DNA of 64,000 bases, taken from the NCBI RefSeq assembly GCF_002591895.1, contig NZ_NISX01000006.1, forward strand, positions 124,001-188,000, written 5' to 3'. The notes under the pieces are model-generated. The model did not search any database. It worked only from the letters and a program-made list of their open reading frames with translations, and was not told where the DNA came from. Source of the DNA: Lacimicrobium alkaliphilum (GTDB lineage Bacteria; Pseudomonadota; Gammaproteobacteria; Enterobacterales; Alteromonadaceae). Below, one piece after another: positions 9,710 through 18,179 of this stretch. Numbering within the stretch: the stretch's first letter is position 1; every line of letters begins with the position of its first letter. Position numbers and translations under genes: made by a program.

Positions 9710-10211
9710 TAGCAGGGCCAGCGGCGTTATCTGTAAGGTATTCAACTATCACCACATCGAGCCAGCGGCCATTAAGTTGGCCGTGTTTTTCATAAGTGCC
9801 CACTTCACGAAAGCCGAGCTTTTTACACAGGGCACGGCTGGCTGTATTGAAGGTAAAGATGCGAGAAATGAGTTTATGAAAGCCCCATACCCTGGCTACT
9901 GCCAGCAGTTCGCTCAGTAACTGCGTACCCACACCCCGGCCGCGGGCGTCGTCGGCCAGATAGATGGAGAACTCGGCGATACCGGCATAGCACTCCCGCG
10001 GCCGGTATTCATACAATCGCGCAAAGCCCAGTACCTGGTCTTCTGATTCTGCTACCAGCAGTGGGTAGAGATTATCCACTTTCAGCCATCCGGCGATGTC
10101 CTTATTGCGCCTTATTCGGGTTTCAAAAGTTCCGGTACCGGATTTAATCCCATCATTATAAATCGCACGGATAGCCGGAATATCATCCTTGTTGGCGTAG
10201 CGTATTTTCAT
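9699..10211 (-). CDS. arsN1: GNAT N-acetyltransferase, ArsN-like (PAT/Bar family)
   Basis: A 170-residue single-domain GNAT enzyme. The acetyl-CoA binding motif is seen as [17 protein letters not shown] around residue 88, and the C-terminus has the PAT/Bar-family ending [19 protein letters not shown]. It is the last gene of the arsenic operon, 15 bases after acr3 in the same direction. Known: PAT-like GNAT proteins found in ars operons (ArsN1) acetylate the organoarsenical antibiotic arsinothricin, an analogue of phosphinothricin. The family assignment is solid; the arsinothricin role is inferred from the context of arsH and acr3. The alternative is a phosphinothricin or methionine sulfoximine acetyltransferase acting on other substrates. 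Confidence 0.72.
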   Translation of the reverse strand: MKIRYANKDDIPAIRAIYNDGIKSGTGTFETRIRRNKDIAGWLKVDNLYPLLVAESEDQVLGFARLYEYRPRECYAGIAEFSIYLADDARGRGVGTQLLSELLAVARVWGFHKLISRIFTFNTASRALCKKLGFREVGTYEKHGQLNGRWLDVVIVEYLTDNAAGPAIRP

Positions 10212-10226
10212 CCCTTATGTTTACCT

Positions 10227-11258
10227 TTATTCAGCATTATGTGGCTCAAACCAATGGCGGGTGCGATTCGCAAACCACACCAACGACAACATTACCGGTA
10301 CTTCTACCAGCACACCTACTACGGTAGCCAGAGCGGCGCCTGAATGCAGCCCAAATAAGGAAATGGCTACCGCCACCGCCAGCTCAAAAAAGTTGGAGGT
10401 ACCGATCATGCAGGCCGGTGCGGCCACATTGTGAGGAAGTTTCAGTTGTTTGGCCGCAAAGTAAGCGATGGCGAAGATACCATAAGTCTGGATCAGCAGC
10501 GGTATAGCAATCAGCAGTATAATCATGGGTTTGGTGATGATGGTCTCGGCCTGGAAGCCAAACAGCAGAATCACTGTTGCCAGCAAACCTATGATCGACC
10601 AGGGTTTAAGGCGATTAACGAAGGCCTCAATTCGGCTGTGATCATTACCTTTGTCGAGACGCTTACGGGTGAGAGCACCGGCCACCAGCGGCAATACCAC
10701 ATACAGGACGACGGATATCAACAGGGTCTCCCAGGGCACATGGATATCACTGATGCCGAGCAAGAAAGCGGTAATCGGCGCAAAGGCGAAGATCATAATC
10801 ACATCATTCACTGAAACCTGTACCAGGGTGTAATTGGCATCCCCCTTGGTAAGCTGACTCCAGATAAACACCATGGCGGTGCAGGGGGCCACCCCCAGTA
10901 GAATCATGCCGGCGATATATTCCCCGGCCGACTGTGGATCGACAAAATCGGCGAACAGACCTTTAAAGAACAGCCAGCCGAGCAGGGCCATAGTAAAAGG
11001 CTTGATCAGCCAGTTGATTACCAGCGTCAGTATCAGGCCTTTGGGTTTTTTACCCACATCTTTGATAGAGGAGAAATCTACCTGCACCATAATCGGATAG
11101 ATCATCAGCCAGATCAGCACCGCCACAACCAGATTCACATGGGCATACTCCAGTGCAGCAATCTGAGCAAATACACCGGGGATAAGGTTCCCCAGTATCA
11201 CGCCGGCGGCAATACACAGCGCCACCCAAAGAGATAAATAACGTTCAAACAATCCCAT
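10227..11258 (-). CDS. acr3: Arsenite efflux transporter, ACR3 family
   Basis: A 343-residue inner-membrane protein with 10 hydrophobic helices, the usual length for bacterial ACR3. It extrudes arsenite, the product of ArsC, from the cytoplasm using the proton motive force. Family signatures are visible: the N-terminal [19 protein letters not shown], the [16 protein letters not shown] loop, and [13 protein letters not shown] with the conserved thiolate Cys126 in helix 4. It lies downstream of arsH on the minus strand, separated by a 219-base repeat-rich spacer instead of the tight overlaps seen between the other ars genes. A weak AAGG ribosome site precedes the ATG. Confidence 0.95.
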   Translation of the reverse strand: MGLFERYLSLWVALCIAAGVILGNLIPGVFAQIAALEYAHVNLVVAVLIWLMIYPIMVQVDFSSIKDVGKKPKGLILTLVINWLIKPFTMALLGWLFFKGLFADFVDPQSAGEYIAGMILLGVAPCTAMVFIWSQLTKGDANYTLVQVSVNDVIMIFAFAPITAFLLGISDIHVPWETLLISVVLYVVLPLVAGALTRKRLDKGNDHSRIEAFVNRLKPWSIIGLLATVILLFGFQAETIITKPMIILLIAIPLLIQTYGIFAIAYFAAKQLKLPHNVAAPACMIGTSNFFELAVAVAISLFGLHSGAALATVVGVLVEVPVMLSLVWFANRTRHWFEPHNAE

Positions 11259-11286
11259 TTTGATTTACCTTGTTGATTGTTATAAG

Positions 11287-11420
11287 TTTTCAGCTATCAG
11301 CTATCAGCTATCAGTTTTCAGCAGCTTAGCCAAATCCGGGGATCTCTGCGTTCTCTGCGCCTTTGCGAGATGATTAGCTTTCTTCTTTTTATCTCGCAGA
11401 GGCGCAAAGGCGCAGAAGAC
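11287..11420. repeat. Intergenic repeat patch inside the ars operon
   Basis: Two repeat types sit back to back between arsH and acr3. At 11287-11320 the heptamer-like unit CAGCTAT is repeated three times and flanked by TTTTCAG. At 11341-11420 there is an inverted pair built on CTCTGCGCCTTTGCGAGAT and ATCTCGCAGAGGCGCAAAG. Related copies of the second type occur near 37254, 39017, 53128 and 53368 in this window, so it is a dispersed intergenic repeat, not a gene-specific hairpin. No ORF is present here. Confidence 0.75.
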
Positions 11421-11477
11421 TATAATTTAAAATTCAGTCAAATCGGCCAGCTTTTGTCATCCTACCCCTTCACCTAA

Positions 11478-12200
11478 TCACAACGATCGCTGATTCACTC
11501 TGTTCATCAGCTGTTCTGCACTTTCCACCCGCTCGGAATAACGGTCGGTAAGGTAGGCCGAATTGTCCCTGCTGAGCAGAGTAAACTTCATTAGTTCTTC
11601 CATCACATCCACAATGCGGTTGTAGTATCCCGATGGCTTCATGCGTCCGTCTTGTTCAAATTCCAGAAAAGCTTTGGCCACCGAAGACTGGTTTGGAATC
11701 GTCAGCATCCGCATCCAGCGGCCCAGTACTCTGAGCTGATTCACTGCATTAAAAGACTGTGAGCCACCACACACCTGCATTACTGCCAGGGTTTTGCCCT
11801 GAGTGGGGCGCACAGCACCGGCAGATAAGGGAATCCAGTCAATTTGTGCTTTCATAATGCCGGTCATCGAACCGTGGCGCTCCGGTGAGCACCAGACCTG
11901 GCCTTCCGACCAGATGGCCAGTTCACGTAATTCCTGCACTTTAGCATGGGTATCTGGTGCATCGTCGGGCAGCGGCAGGCCGGACGGATCGAATATACGG
12001 GTTTCGGCACCCATCACATCCAGTAAGCGAGCACACTCTTCAATCACCAGACGGCTGAAGGAGCGTTCTCTGAGTGATCCATACAACAATAGTATCTTTG
12101 GTTTATGGGTCGACAGTCGTTGGGTAAAGTCTTCAGGGGCAGGGCGTTTAAACTGCTCCTGCTCGATATTGGGTAAACTGGTATCCAGTACGGTCATCAT
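11478..12200 (-). CDS. arsH: ArsH NADPH-dependent FMN reductase / organoarsenical oxidase
   Basis: A 240-residue flavodoxin-fold protein. The FMN-binding loop [11 protein letters not shown] lies near residue 40, the [21 protein letters not shown] segment near 105, and [20 protein letters not shown] near 130, all characteristic of ArsH. Known members oxidise trivalent methylated or aromatic arsenicals and reduce quinones. The start overlaps the arsC stop by four bases (ATGA); a second methionine immediately follows and could also be used. Its presence with acr3 and an ArsN-like enzyme suggests the operon deals with organoarsenicals as well as arsenate. Confidence 0.95.
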   Translation of the reverse strand: MMTVLDTSLPNIEQEQFKRPAPEDFTQRLSTHKPKILLLYGSLRERSFSRLVIEECARLLDVMGAETRIFDPSGLPLPDDAPDTHAKVQELRELAIWSEGQVWCSPERHGSMTGIMKAQIDWIPLSAGAVRPTQGKTLAVMQVCGGSQSFNAVNQLRVLGRWMRMLTIPNQSSVAKAFLEFEQDGRMKPSGYYNRIVDVMEELMKFTLLSRDNSAYLTDRYSERVESAEQLMNRVNQRSL

Positions 12201-12676
12201 TGTGCTCCCAACTCCTTAAGGGCGTTTTGTAGCTGGTTCGGGCTGATATTTTCCAGATCCAGTTTCAGCAACTGCTGCACACGCTGTGCTATTTCTTTAA
12301 TGGTGCTTCTGAATGCATCCGCTTTGTCTTCTTCGCTGCCAGTGAGTTTTGACGGGTCTGTCAGCCCCCAGTGCATTTTCAGGGATTTTCCAAACCACAG
12401 CGGGCAACTTTCTCCAGCGGCAGAGTCACAAACAGTGATCACCAGATCAGCGCCAAAGTCTTCAAATTCATCCCATGACTGAGACTCAAGAGCGTCAGTG
12501 GCGATGCCCTGCTCCTCAAGATAAAAAGTTGACAGAGGATGCACTTCACCTGAAGGTTGGCTGCCCGCGCTTTTTGCCACAATGCGGCCATTACCCAGGT
12601 GGTTGGTTATGGCCTCAGATAAAATACTGCGGCAGCGATTGTGGGTGCAGATATACAGGATTTTTAATGGTTTCAT
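12197..12676 (-). CDS. arsC: Arsenate reductase, low-molecular-weight phosphatase type
   Basis: A 159-residue cytoplasmic enzyme that reduces arsenate to arsenite for export by ACR3. The phosphatase-like P-loop C-T-H-N-R-C-R starts at Cys10, Asp107 in LTDPSK is the expected general acid, and Cys83 and Cys91 ([10 protein letters not shown]) are candidates for the disulfide relay used by the thioredoxin-coupled class. The cysteine spacing differs by one residue from the classical Staphylococcus enzyme, so the reductant (thioredoxin or glutathione/glutaredoxin) is not certain. A C-terminal extension of about 20 residues follows the catalytic domain. It overlaps arsR by four bases and arsH by four bases, which indicates translational coupling. 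Confidence 0.92.
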   Translation of the reverse strand: MKPLKILYICTHNRCRSILSEAITNHLGNGRIVAKSAGSQPSGEVHPLSTFYLEEQGIATDALESQSWDEFEDFGADLVITVCDSAAGESCPLWFGKSLKMHWGLTDPSKLTGSEEDKADAFRSTIKEIAQRVQQLLKLDLENISPNQLQNALKELGAQ

Positions 12677-13056
12677 GCCGGCTCCTTGTGTTCTTCGTTA
12701 CAGTAATTGTCCGCATCAGAGCACCGGGACTGCGGCCGGTTTTGCATATGTTCAAGACGTTGAAGGAGTTTTTGCATAAATTGTGGGTTTTCAGCAACAG
12801 TGAGTGCCAGCACCTGAGAGGCCCAGGAGGGAAGCGCGTTGTTGACCCGGTAGTAAACCCACTTTCCGCGACGTTGGTCAGATAGCAACCCACACTTTCG
12901 TAATTCGGCAAGGTGTCGGGATACCTTAGGCTGACTCAACTCCAGAGCATAGGTGAGTTCACAGACACAGAGTTCGTTTTTCTCGGAAATTAATAACAGA
13001 CTTTTCAGTCTGGTCTCTTCTGCCAGGCATTTGAAAAATGCCAGAGGTTCAATCAT
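12673..13056 (-). CDS. arsR: ArsR/SmtB family arsenite-responsive repressor
   Basis: A 127-residue winged-helix repressor. The As(III)-binding ELCVCEL motif with Cys30 and Cys32 is present at the start of the recognition region, followed by the DNA-binding helix SQPKVSRHLAELRKCGLL. A further cysteine pair near the C-terminus (RCSDADNYC) is unusual and may contribute to metal binding. As first gene of the operon it would repress its own promoter, which lies about 40 bases upstream and overlaps a 12-base palindrome. The coding region overlaps arsC by four bases. Confidence 0.95.
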   Translation of the reverse strand: MIEPLAFFKCLAEETRLKSLLLISEKNELCVCELTYALELSQPKVSRHLAELRKCGLLSDQRRGKWVYYRVNNALPSWASQVLALTVAENPQFMQKLLQRLEHMQNRPQSRCSDADNYCNEEHKEPA

Positions 13057-13091
13057 CTGTCAGCGCCTTGCTCATACAACACATGCGAATA

Positions 13092-13119
13092 ATCATATAT
13101 ATGAAAAATCATATGTCAA
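13092..13119 (-). promoter_or_regulatory. ars operon promoter with ArsR operator palindrome
   Basis: On the minus strand TTGACA (13119-13114) and TATGAT (13097-13092) are separated by 16 bases, a near-consensus sigma-70 promoter. The perfect 12-base palindrome TCATATATATGA at 13093-13104 covers the -10 element and part of the spacer, and a related half ATCATATG lies at 13108-13115. This placement would let ArsR block RNA polymerase until arsenite binds. The rest of the gap to 13379 is AT-rich and shows no other gene. Confidence 0.75.
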
Positions 13120-13379
13120 TGCAATCTGACTAAATTTAATAGTTGGTATTTGGCAACATATTAACTGTTTGATTTATATGGTTTTTTGCTATTCATCTTA
13201 AATACCGTTGTTATGTGGCGACAGTATCCCCCTGGTGGATAGCGCCTCTGCATCTGAATTATCCTCTAATATATTGATAAATAAGGAATTTAAAATTCTG
13301 GCATCGTTATTGATATAGCTTCAGTACGCAAGCAGAAAATGACTGACTGCGTAAAATTGAATATCAAAAGGAGAGTATG

Positions 13380-13598
13380 ATGAAAAAGTTAGCCCTAATT
13401 GCATTTTTGCTGCCATCTTCACTGGCTTTGGCCAATGCAGGCCAAATCTTCGACACTCTGGACCAGGACGGCAATGGCGCTCTGAGCAAGTCAGAAGCTG
13501 CCTCAGAAGCACCGCTCTCAGCGTCTTTCGACAAGTACGATACGAATGGCGATGGTCAGATCTCTAAATCAGAGTTCGAAGCCTATCTGAATCAATAA
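13380..13598 (+). CDS. Small secreted EF-hand protein
   Basis: A 72-residue protein with a signal peptide (MKKLALIAFLLPSSLALANA) and two EF-hand calcium loops, DQDGNGALSKSE and DTNGDGQISKSE, which keep the acidic residues at positions 1, 3, 5 and 12. It should bind two calcium ions in the periplasm. The ATG at 13380 is chosen over 13377 because AGGAG at 13369-13373 is six bases before it and the positive residues then start the signal peptide. Its stop overlaps the start of the next gene by one base, so the two are likely coupled. No specific function is known. Confidence 0.85.
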   Translation: MKKLALIAFLLPSSLALANAGQIFDTLDQDGNGALSKSEAASEAPLSASFDKYDTNGDGQISKSEFEAYLNQ

Positions 13599-14005
13599 TG
13601 ACGATGTTGCAACGGGACTATGCCTCAGGTCCTGGCGCTGATAGTGTCTCAAACCGACAAAATATCAGCATTCAAAGGCGGGAACTGACGGAGCTAACCC
13701 TCCACTTCCCGCCTTATTCCAGCAGAATCACGTTCCGGGAATTGCGTAAGCTTATTCAGCAGGCCAAGCTGATTAAAAGTCCGCAGACGTTACTTGTTCT
13801 GCTATACAGTCAGGGTGGTAAACTGGCCCGTGAATCAGAACTGCTGCTGGCAGAAAGGGCTGAGGCCGTAAAGCGTCAACTGGTAGCACTGGGTGTGCGA
13901 CCCTCTGTTGTTCAACAGGTTAACGACGGACACCATCAATCTCCGGCAACGGATTGTCGCATTGCCCATGTAACAACAGTTGTGCTGGTGCAGGATTTAA
14001 ACTGA
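13598..14005 (+). CDS. Hypothetical protein with degenerate OmpA-C-like domain
   Basis: A 135-residue protein starting within the stop codon of the EF-hand gene (TAATG); a second ATG six bases on is possible. The C-terminal half resembles the OmpA peptidoglycan-binding fold: the helix LLLAERAEAVKRQLVALGV corresponds to the LSxxRAxAVxxYLxxxGV segment, and DCRIAHVTTVVLV to the final NRRVEIxx strand. The TDxxGS part of the domain is missing and no signal peptide or lipobox is seen, so peptidoglycan binding is doubtful. The reading frame may be a decayed or highly diverged family member. Function unknown. Confidence 0.6.
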   Translation: MTMLQRDYASGPGADSVSNRQNISIQRRELTELTLHFPPYSSRITFRELRKLIQQAKLIKSPQTLLVLLYSQGGKLARESELLLAERAEAVKRQLVALGVRPSVVQQVNDGHHQSPATDCRIAHVTTVVLVQDLN

Positions 14006-14022
14006 TTGGTGTGATTGATTTA

Positions 14023-14052
14023 CAGATATGCTGACGGTTGTCGGCATATCTG
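14023..14052. terminator. Hairpin between convergent genes
   Basis: Thirteen-base arms CAGATATGCTGAC and GTCGGCATATCTG (one G-T pair) around a four-base loop lie in the 68-base gap between the OmpA-like gene and the convergent YdcH-type gene. There is no T tract, so it is a transcript-end hairpin or a weak bidirectional terminator. Confidence 0.5.
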
Positions 14053-14073
14053 CATCGGGAATCAGGCGGGTAA

Positions 14074-14307
14074 TTAGTCCAGCATCTTATAAAGCTGATC
14101 TTTGAGTTGAAGGCGCTTAAGCTTTAATTGTTCCAGGTGATCCTCATCATTGATCAGGTTATGTTGTTCAATTTCAAAAATCTCTCTGTCCAACTGATGG
14201 TATTTGTCTGACAAACGTGCAAAATTGTTGTCGCTTGCATGAAGCTGCTGGATACGGTTCTGATGTTGTGGGAATTCGTTTTGCAGGGGGTGTTTTTCTA
14301 GTGGCAT
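14074..14307 (-). CDS. YdcH family protein (DUF465)
   Basis: A 77-residue, highly charged helical protein. It begins MPLEKHPLQNEFP and contains the family pattern FARLSDKYHQLDREIFEIE followed by LKLKRLQLKDQLYKML, which predicts a helical hairpin. The start at 14307 is supported by GGAGG six bases upstream; the open frame runs further but has no ribosome site. The family is widespread in proteobacteria and has no agreed function. Confidence 0.88.
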   Translation of the reverse strand: MPLEKHPLQNEFPQHQNRIQQLHASDNNFARLSDKYHQLDREIFEIEQHNLINDEDHLEQLKLKRLQLKDQLYKMLD

Positions 14308-14426
14308 AGTTATTCCTCCATAGTGATCAATGCACATTAAGCGTAGCCTTCGGGCAGAGAACTTTCCTCTCTCTGACTGCAAATTTTTGACAATCGCAGT
14401 TTCCAGAGGTTCACAACGAGGACGGC

Positions 14427-16058
14427 TTAGTCTGTCAACGATTCACCCGGTACACGAACCAGTAAGGAGTTGGGCTGGATCTGAATATCCAGAGATGTGT
14501 CGTGATAGATTTCACCGTCAATCACATACTTTTCGAGCTGCTCACCGGAAATCCTGATTCTCTCAACCTGTCTATGTTTGACCTGACCTTCGGACTTATC
14601 CTGAGTGAGCCCGGAGAAGGCCAGTTCAGCCAGACTGACCAAATGAGTGTCGGAGGCATTTGTGCCGGTAAGCCAGGTAACATCCAGCTTACCGTCGTCT
14701 ACATCAGGTTGCCCTTTGCCCTGGGCTAACAATGTGGTGAAAGGGGCCGCATTGGCTACCACTAAGGACTGAGTGTCAATTTCCTCCGGGGGATGATTGT
14801 CGAACTGCACCGTCAAAGTGTAAATACTATTTTGTTCAATGGCTTGCCAGAGCCCATGCAGATAAGCCATTTGCCCAGAGTTGTTTTTTGTATCACGATC
14901 CGCTGAGGAAACCATCTTTTCTTCAAAGCCCACACCCGCCAATAACAGCATCAGTTTGCCATTGCAGGTGGCGCTATCCATACTGATGGTGTTGCCTTCG
15001 GTAATCGCCCGGCACGCCGTCTCCAATGGTATGATTTTACTGATACCTCCACACAACGCCTGAGACAAAGCATTCGCCGTGCCCATAGGAATAATGCCAA
15101 GCGCAATGTCAGTATTGATCAACGCGGATGCCACCTCGGTAACGGTGCCGTCACCGCCGCATGCTACTACCAGATCGGCTTTTTCCTTTACTGCCTGTTT
15201 GGTCAGTGTTTCACCATCAATGTCTTTGGTGGTGGTCCTGATAGTTAATTGATAGTGCTGACTGAGTCTGTTGACCAGCTCTTGTTTATAGACATCCCAT
15301 TTACCCCCACCCGCTACCGGATTAGCAATTATCCAGGCTCTGAGCTGCTGGTGTAGCTTGCCCGCTTTATGCAGCTTCATCAGTTTATTAAACTGATAGT
15401 GATTCAGATTAGCAGTCTGACGAATAGACTTGATTTGTTTAAGCACCTCTTTTACCGAACCGGTTTTATTTTGAGATAACAGGTGGGCAGCTACCACCAA
15501 CACCGAGCGGCCGCGGCCAAGCGCACAGTGAACCAATACCTTGCGACCATTGCGCTGTTGGTTGTCTATCCAGTTCAGTGCCTGTTGCAGTCTCGCCAGA
15601 GTGGGGGAGCGATGATCCAGAACAGGAATATTCAGGTAGCGAATTTCCTCCCCGAGCAGCGACCAGTCAAGCCCGTCGAATTCAGCGGTAACATCCAGTA
15701 CGGCACCGATCTGTTGCTTTTTCAGGTATTCCACATCGGAAGGAAACAGACGACAAGCCAGATACAGTTTTTCTTCTATTTGCTGAATGGCCGGTACTTT
15801 GTCTCTTTTCCGGGCCCAGGCGTTGTAAACCTGCGCACCCAGCAAAAAGGGCACAAAGATCCAGCGAATATATGTGGGAATACGACCATCTTCGCGTTTG
15901 CGAAAAATGGCCGCAATATCAAAAAAATAGGCAATGCTGACGGTAAACACGGAAAGACTGCCCCAGGCCAGGGGCACTTTAAAATAGATGGACGGTGTAA
16001 CCACTGCTGCTGTTATCAGCAACAATGCAGCGATCATATAATACCAAGCGAAGTACAT
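14427..16058 (-). CDS. Membrane-anchored dual-specificity phosphatase / lipid kinase fusion
   Basis: A 543-residue protein with three parts. Residues 1-82 contain about three membrane helices. Residues 95-235 form a dual-specificity phosphatase domain with the active-site loop HCALGRGRS at 177-185 (Cys178, Arg184) and a candidate general acid Asp148 in PVLDHRS. Residues 240-543 form a diacylglycerol-kinase-type (YegS/BmrU) domain with NPVAGGG at 246-252, the nucleotide loop GGDGTV at 301-306 and PMGTANALSQAL. The parts suggest an inner-membrane enzyme that acts on phosphorylated lipids or sphingoid-like substrates with opposite chemistries. Start at 16058 has only a weak ribosome site. Domain calls are firm; substrate is unknown. 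Confidence 0.88.
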   Translation of the reverse strand: MYFAWYYMIAALLLITAAVVTPSIYFKVPLAWGSLSVFTVSIAYFFDIAAIFRKREDGRIPTYIRWIFVPFLLGAQVYNAWARKRDKVPAIQQIEEKLYLACRLFPSDVEYLKKQQIGAVLDVTAEFDGLDWSLLGEEIRYLNIPVLDHRSPTLARLQQALNWIDNQQRNGRKVLVHCALGRGRSVLVVAAHLLSQNKTGSVKEVLKQIKSIRQTANLNHYQFNKLMKLHKAGKLHQQLRAWIIANPVAGGGKWDVYKQELVNRLSQHYQLTIRTTTKDIDGETLTKQAVKEKADLVVACGGDGTVTEVASALINTDIALGIIPMGTANALSQALCGGISKIIPLETACRAITEGNTISMDSATCNGKLMLLLAGVGFEEKMVSSADRDTKNNSGQMAYLHGLWQAIEQNSIYTLTVQFDNHPPEEIDTQSLVVANAAPFTTLLAQGKGQPDVDDGKLDVTWLTGTNASDTHLVSLAELAFSGLTQDKSEGQVKHRQVERIRISGEQLEKYVIDGEIYHDTSLDIQIQPNSLLVRVPGESLTD

Positions 16059-16119
16059 AATTCGGAACGCCTCAGTAAAAAGGATAAGCCCTGGGGACGC
16101 CTTTATCTATGTTGTGTTG

Positions 16120-16296
16120 TCACGCCCGGGGGCCTTTTCCTCTGAGCGCACCTGCAATAAGTGAAATAACCCAAAGCACGATAAAAATGAAAAATATAAT
16201 TTTTGCGATTTCAGCTGCAGCCCCCGCGATACCGGTAAAGCCCAGTACCGCTGCAATAATGGCAACAACCAGAAACATCAGTGTCCAACCTAACAT
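16120..16296 (-). CDS. Small membrane protein, DUF1328 (YtjA family)
   Basis: A 58-residue protein, short enough to be missed by length-limited gene calling. It begins [20 protein letters not shown], continues [20 protein letters not shown] and ends LRGKGPRA: two membrane helices around a glycine/alanine-rich turn, the DUF1328 pattern. AGGAG precedes the ATG at a good distance (AAGGAGAGGGTT then ATG). Family members are often induced by stress, but their function is unknown. It lies upstream of the phosphatase/kinase fusion in the same direction, 61 bases away, and may share a transcript. Confidence 0.9.
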   Translation of the reverse strand: MLGWTLMFLVVAIIAAVLGFTGIAGAAAEIAKIIFFIFIVLWVISLIAGALRGKGPRA

Positions 16297-16523
16297 AACC
16301 CTCTCCTTGTTTAATCACTTTTTACCAATCTGTAGTGTGAATCTGTTATTTACAGGTCATCGTTACAGCAGTTAGTTTAGCTATAAATATTTGATTGTAA
16401 AAGAATATCTTCTGTAATCTGCAGCAATGAGTCATTCAGGCCAGCGCCAGTTTTAATATATATGATAATTCTGCTTGGAACACAGCTTGTCGCTTTTAGC
16501 TTCTGTCTGTTAAGCTGCTGCGG

Positions 16524-16874
16524 TTGTCGCTGTTTAGGGTAATTGTTCAGTTGTCGAAGTTTTCCTGGTCACTAATTCTCGTTATGCTGTTGCACGGGGT
16601 ATTCACCTGTGCGCTTGCTGCCGGGCATATTCAGGATGGTGAACATACTTTTGACTATACACACCACGACAGCCACACTCATGATAATGCCTCACACACA
16701 GAGCCCGAGGTTGATTCTGATGCTGAACATCAGTTTCATGCCCATATAAGCTGTATTACCGGCTACATTGGGTATACGCCGAATGACTGCAGCCCTGATC
16801 TGGCGATAGCCTTCAGGTACCTGTTTTTTCGCAATAACCATACTCAACCCCCGGTTCCCCCACCTGATTTTTAA
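16524..16874 (+). CDS. His-rich secreted small protein preceding the czc operon
   Basis: A protein of up to 116 residues. A hydrophobic signal-like stretch (WSLILVMLLHGVFTCALA) is followed by a histidine/aspartate-rich segment (YTHHDSHTHDNASHTEPE), two cysteines (CITGYIGYTPNDC) and a proline tail. It lies 57 bases before czcC on the same strand, and is reminiscent of the small metal-binding CzcI/CopI-type proteins found at the head of such operons. It may bind zinc or copper in the periplasm. The start is uncertain: TTG 16524, TTG 16551 and ATG 16584 are all in frame; the TTG starts keep the basic residue before the hydrophobic core. Confidence 0.6.
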   Translation: MSLFRVIVQLSKFSWSLILVMLLHGVFTCALAAGHIQDGEHTFDYTHHDSHTHDNASHTEPEVDSDAEHQFHAHISCITGYIGYTPNDCSPDLAIAFRYLFFRNNHTQPPVPPPDF

Positions 16875-16931
16875 TCTTCACCCTTAAAGAAATTGTGCTT
16901 ATGCACAACCGTTTTAATGTGGAGATAAATC

Positions 16932-18179
16932 ATGAAATCAATCAGTTTCGTGATTGTCGTTCTGTGGTTGGCGTTATGTCATCCCCTTTCGGCAATCGCC
17001 AATGAGTTGACCTTGCGCAGTGCGTTGCAAAAAACTCTGCAAGGCAACCCGGAATTACAGCAGTACCCCTATAAACAGAGAATGGCCGAGGCTGAAAAGC
17101 TGCAGGCATCGCTCAGGCCCAATCCGGAAATCGGCATTGAACTGGAGAATGTGATCGGCAGCGGGCGCAACGCCGGCGTGGACAATCTTGAGGCGACGCT
17201 GTCCTTCAGCCAGCTCATTGAGCTGGGGGGCAAACGCCAACAGCGTATTGAGTTTGCTTCTGCCAAACAGCGGAGGCTGGAGGCCGAATTTACATACGCC
17301 AAAGTAGAGGTACTGGCAAAAACGGCCAGCCGTTTTTATCAGGTCTTGCTATTGCAGGAAGTGGCCAGCTGGAATCAGCGACAGCTGCAGCGCCTTAACA
17401 ACGCGCTGAATGTAGCCAGGAAACGCGTCGACTCTGGCGCTGTTGCCGCCTCTGAGCTTATCCGTATCCGCCTGCAGCAAAGAAAGACAGAAGCAGATAT
17501 TGAAGAAATTACCGGCAAGCTGGATGAGGCCCGTACACAGTTAAGTGGTATGTGGGCAGCGGAAGCGGATTTTTCTTCGGTTCAGGGGGCCTTTGCTGAT
17601 CAGCTGAATCTGCCTTCGTCTGCAAAGCTTAACACTGCGGTAAACCAGGCTCCGGAGTTTCTCCGTTTAGCCGATTCTGAACGGTTGCTGGCTGCTAAAG
17701 CGCAGGCACTGAGCAGTGCGGCAACGGCAGACGTAACGCTGGGAGTGGGAGTTCGTTATAACAATGAGTTTGACGATGCGGGTCTGGTACTTAAGGCATC
17801 AATGCCGATACTGCGCTCTAATCCCAATGCCGGTTTAATGCAATCGAATCGGGCCGAGCACGATATGCTGCTGGCATTGCAGCAGGTTGTTCGGGAGCGA
17901 TTGCGTGTCCGAGCCCGCGCTGTTCTGGTGCGCCTGAAAACTCATCAAACGTATTTGCACCGCATTCAGCGTTCATTGCTACCCCTGGCCCGGCAACTGG
18001 AAGCAGAAACTGAGGCCGGTTATGCCAGGGGAGGATACAGCCTGTTGCAGCTACTGGATGCACAAAATGAACTGGCACAGCTGGAATATGAACAAATCAA
18101 TCGTCGCTACGCTATTTATCAGGGGATCCTTGAGCTGGAGCACCTGACCGGACAGTCTTTTTTGGAAGCAACACAATGA
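16932..18179 (+). CDS. czcC: CzcC-type outer membrane efflux protein (TolC family)
   Basis: A 415-residue outer-membrane channel component of a heavy-metal efflux pump. After a signal peptide (about 22 residues) the protein shows the OEP repeats of long amphipathic helices, including LQASLRPNPEIGIELEN, FSQLIELGGKRQQRIEFA and the second-repeat counterpart ending EAGYARGGYSLLQLLDAQNEL. The motif combination ELGGKR and GGYSLLQLLDAQ is typical of CzcC/CusC-like proteins that pair with CzcA. GGAGA precedes the ATG. The stop overlaps czcB by four bases (ATGA). Confidence 0.92.
   Translation: MKSISFVIVVLWLALCHPLSAIANELTLRSALQKTLQGNPELQQYPYKQRMAEAEKLQASLRPNPEIGIELENVIGSGRNAGVDNLEATLSFSQLIELGGKRQQRIEFASAKQRRLEAEFTYAKVEVLAKTASRFYQVLLLQEVASWNQRQLQRLNNALNVARKRVDSGAVAASELIRIRLQQRKTEADIEEITGKLDEARTQLSGMWAAEADFSSVQGAFADQLNLPSSAKLNTAVNQAPEFLRLADSERLLAAKAQALSSAATADVTLGVGVRYNNEFDDAGLVLKASMPILRSNPNAGLMQSNRAEHDMLLALQQVVRERLRVRARAVLVRLKTHQTYLHRIQRSLLPLARQLEAETEAGYARGGYSLLQLLDAQNELAQLEYEQINRRYAIYQGILELEHLTGQSFLEATQ

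Noticed and set aside
11341-11420. CRISPR-like array in the arsH-acr3 gap
   Set aside because: Only one inverted pair with no regularly spaced direct repeats and no cas gene in the window.
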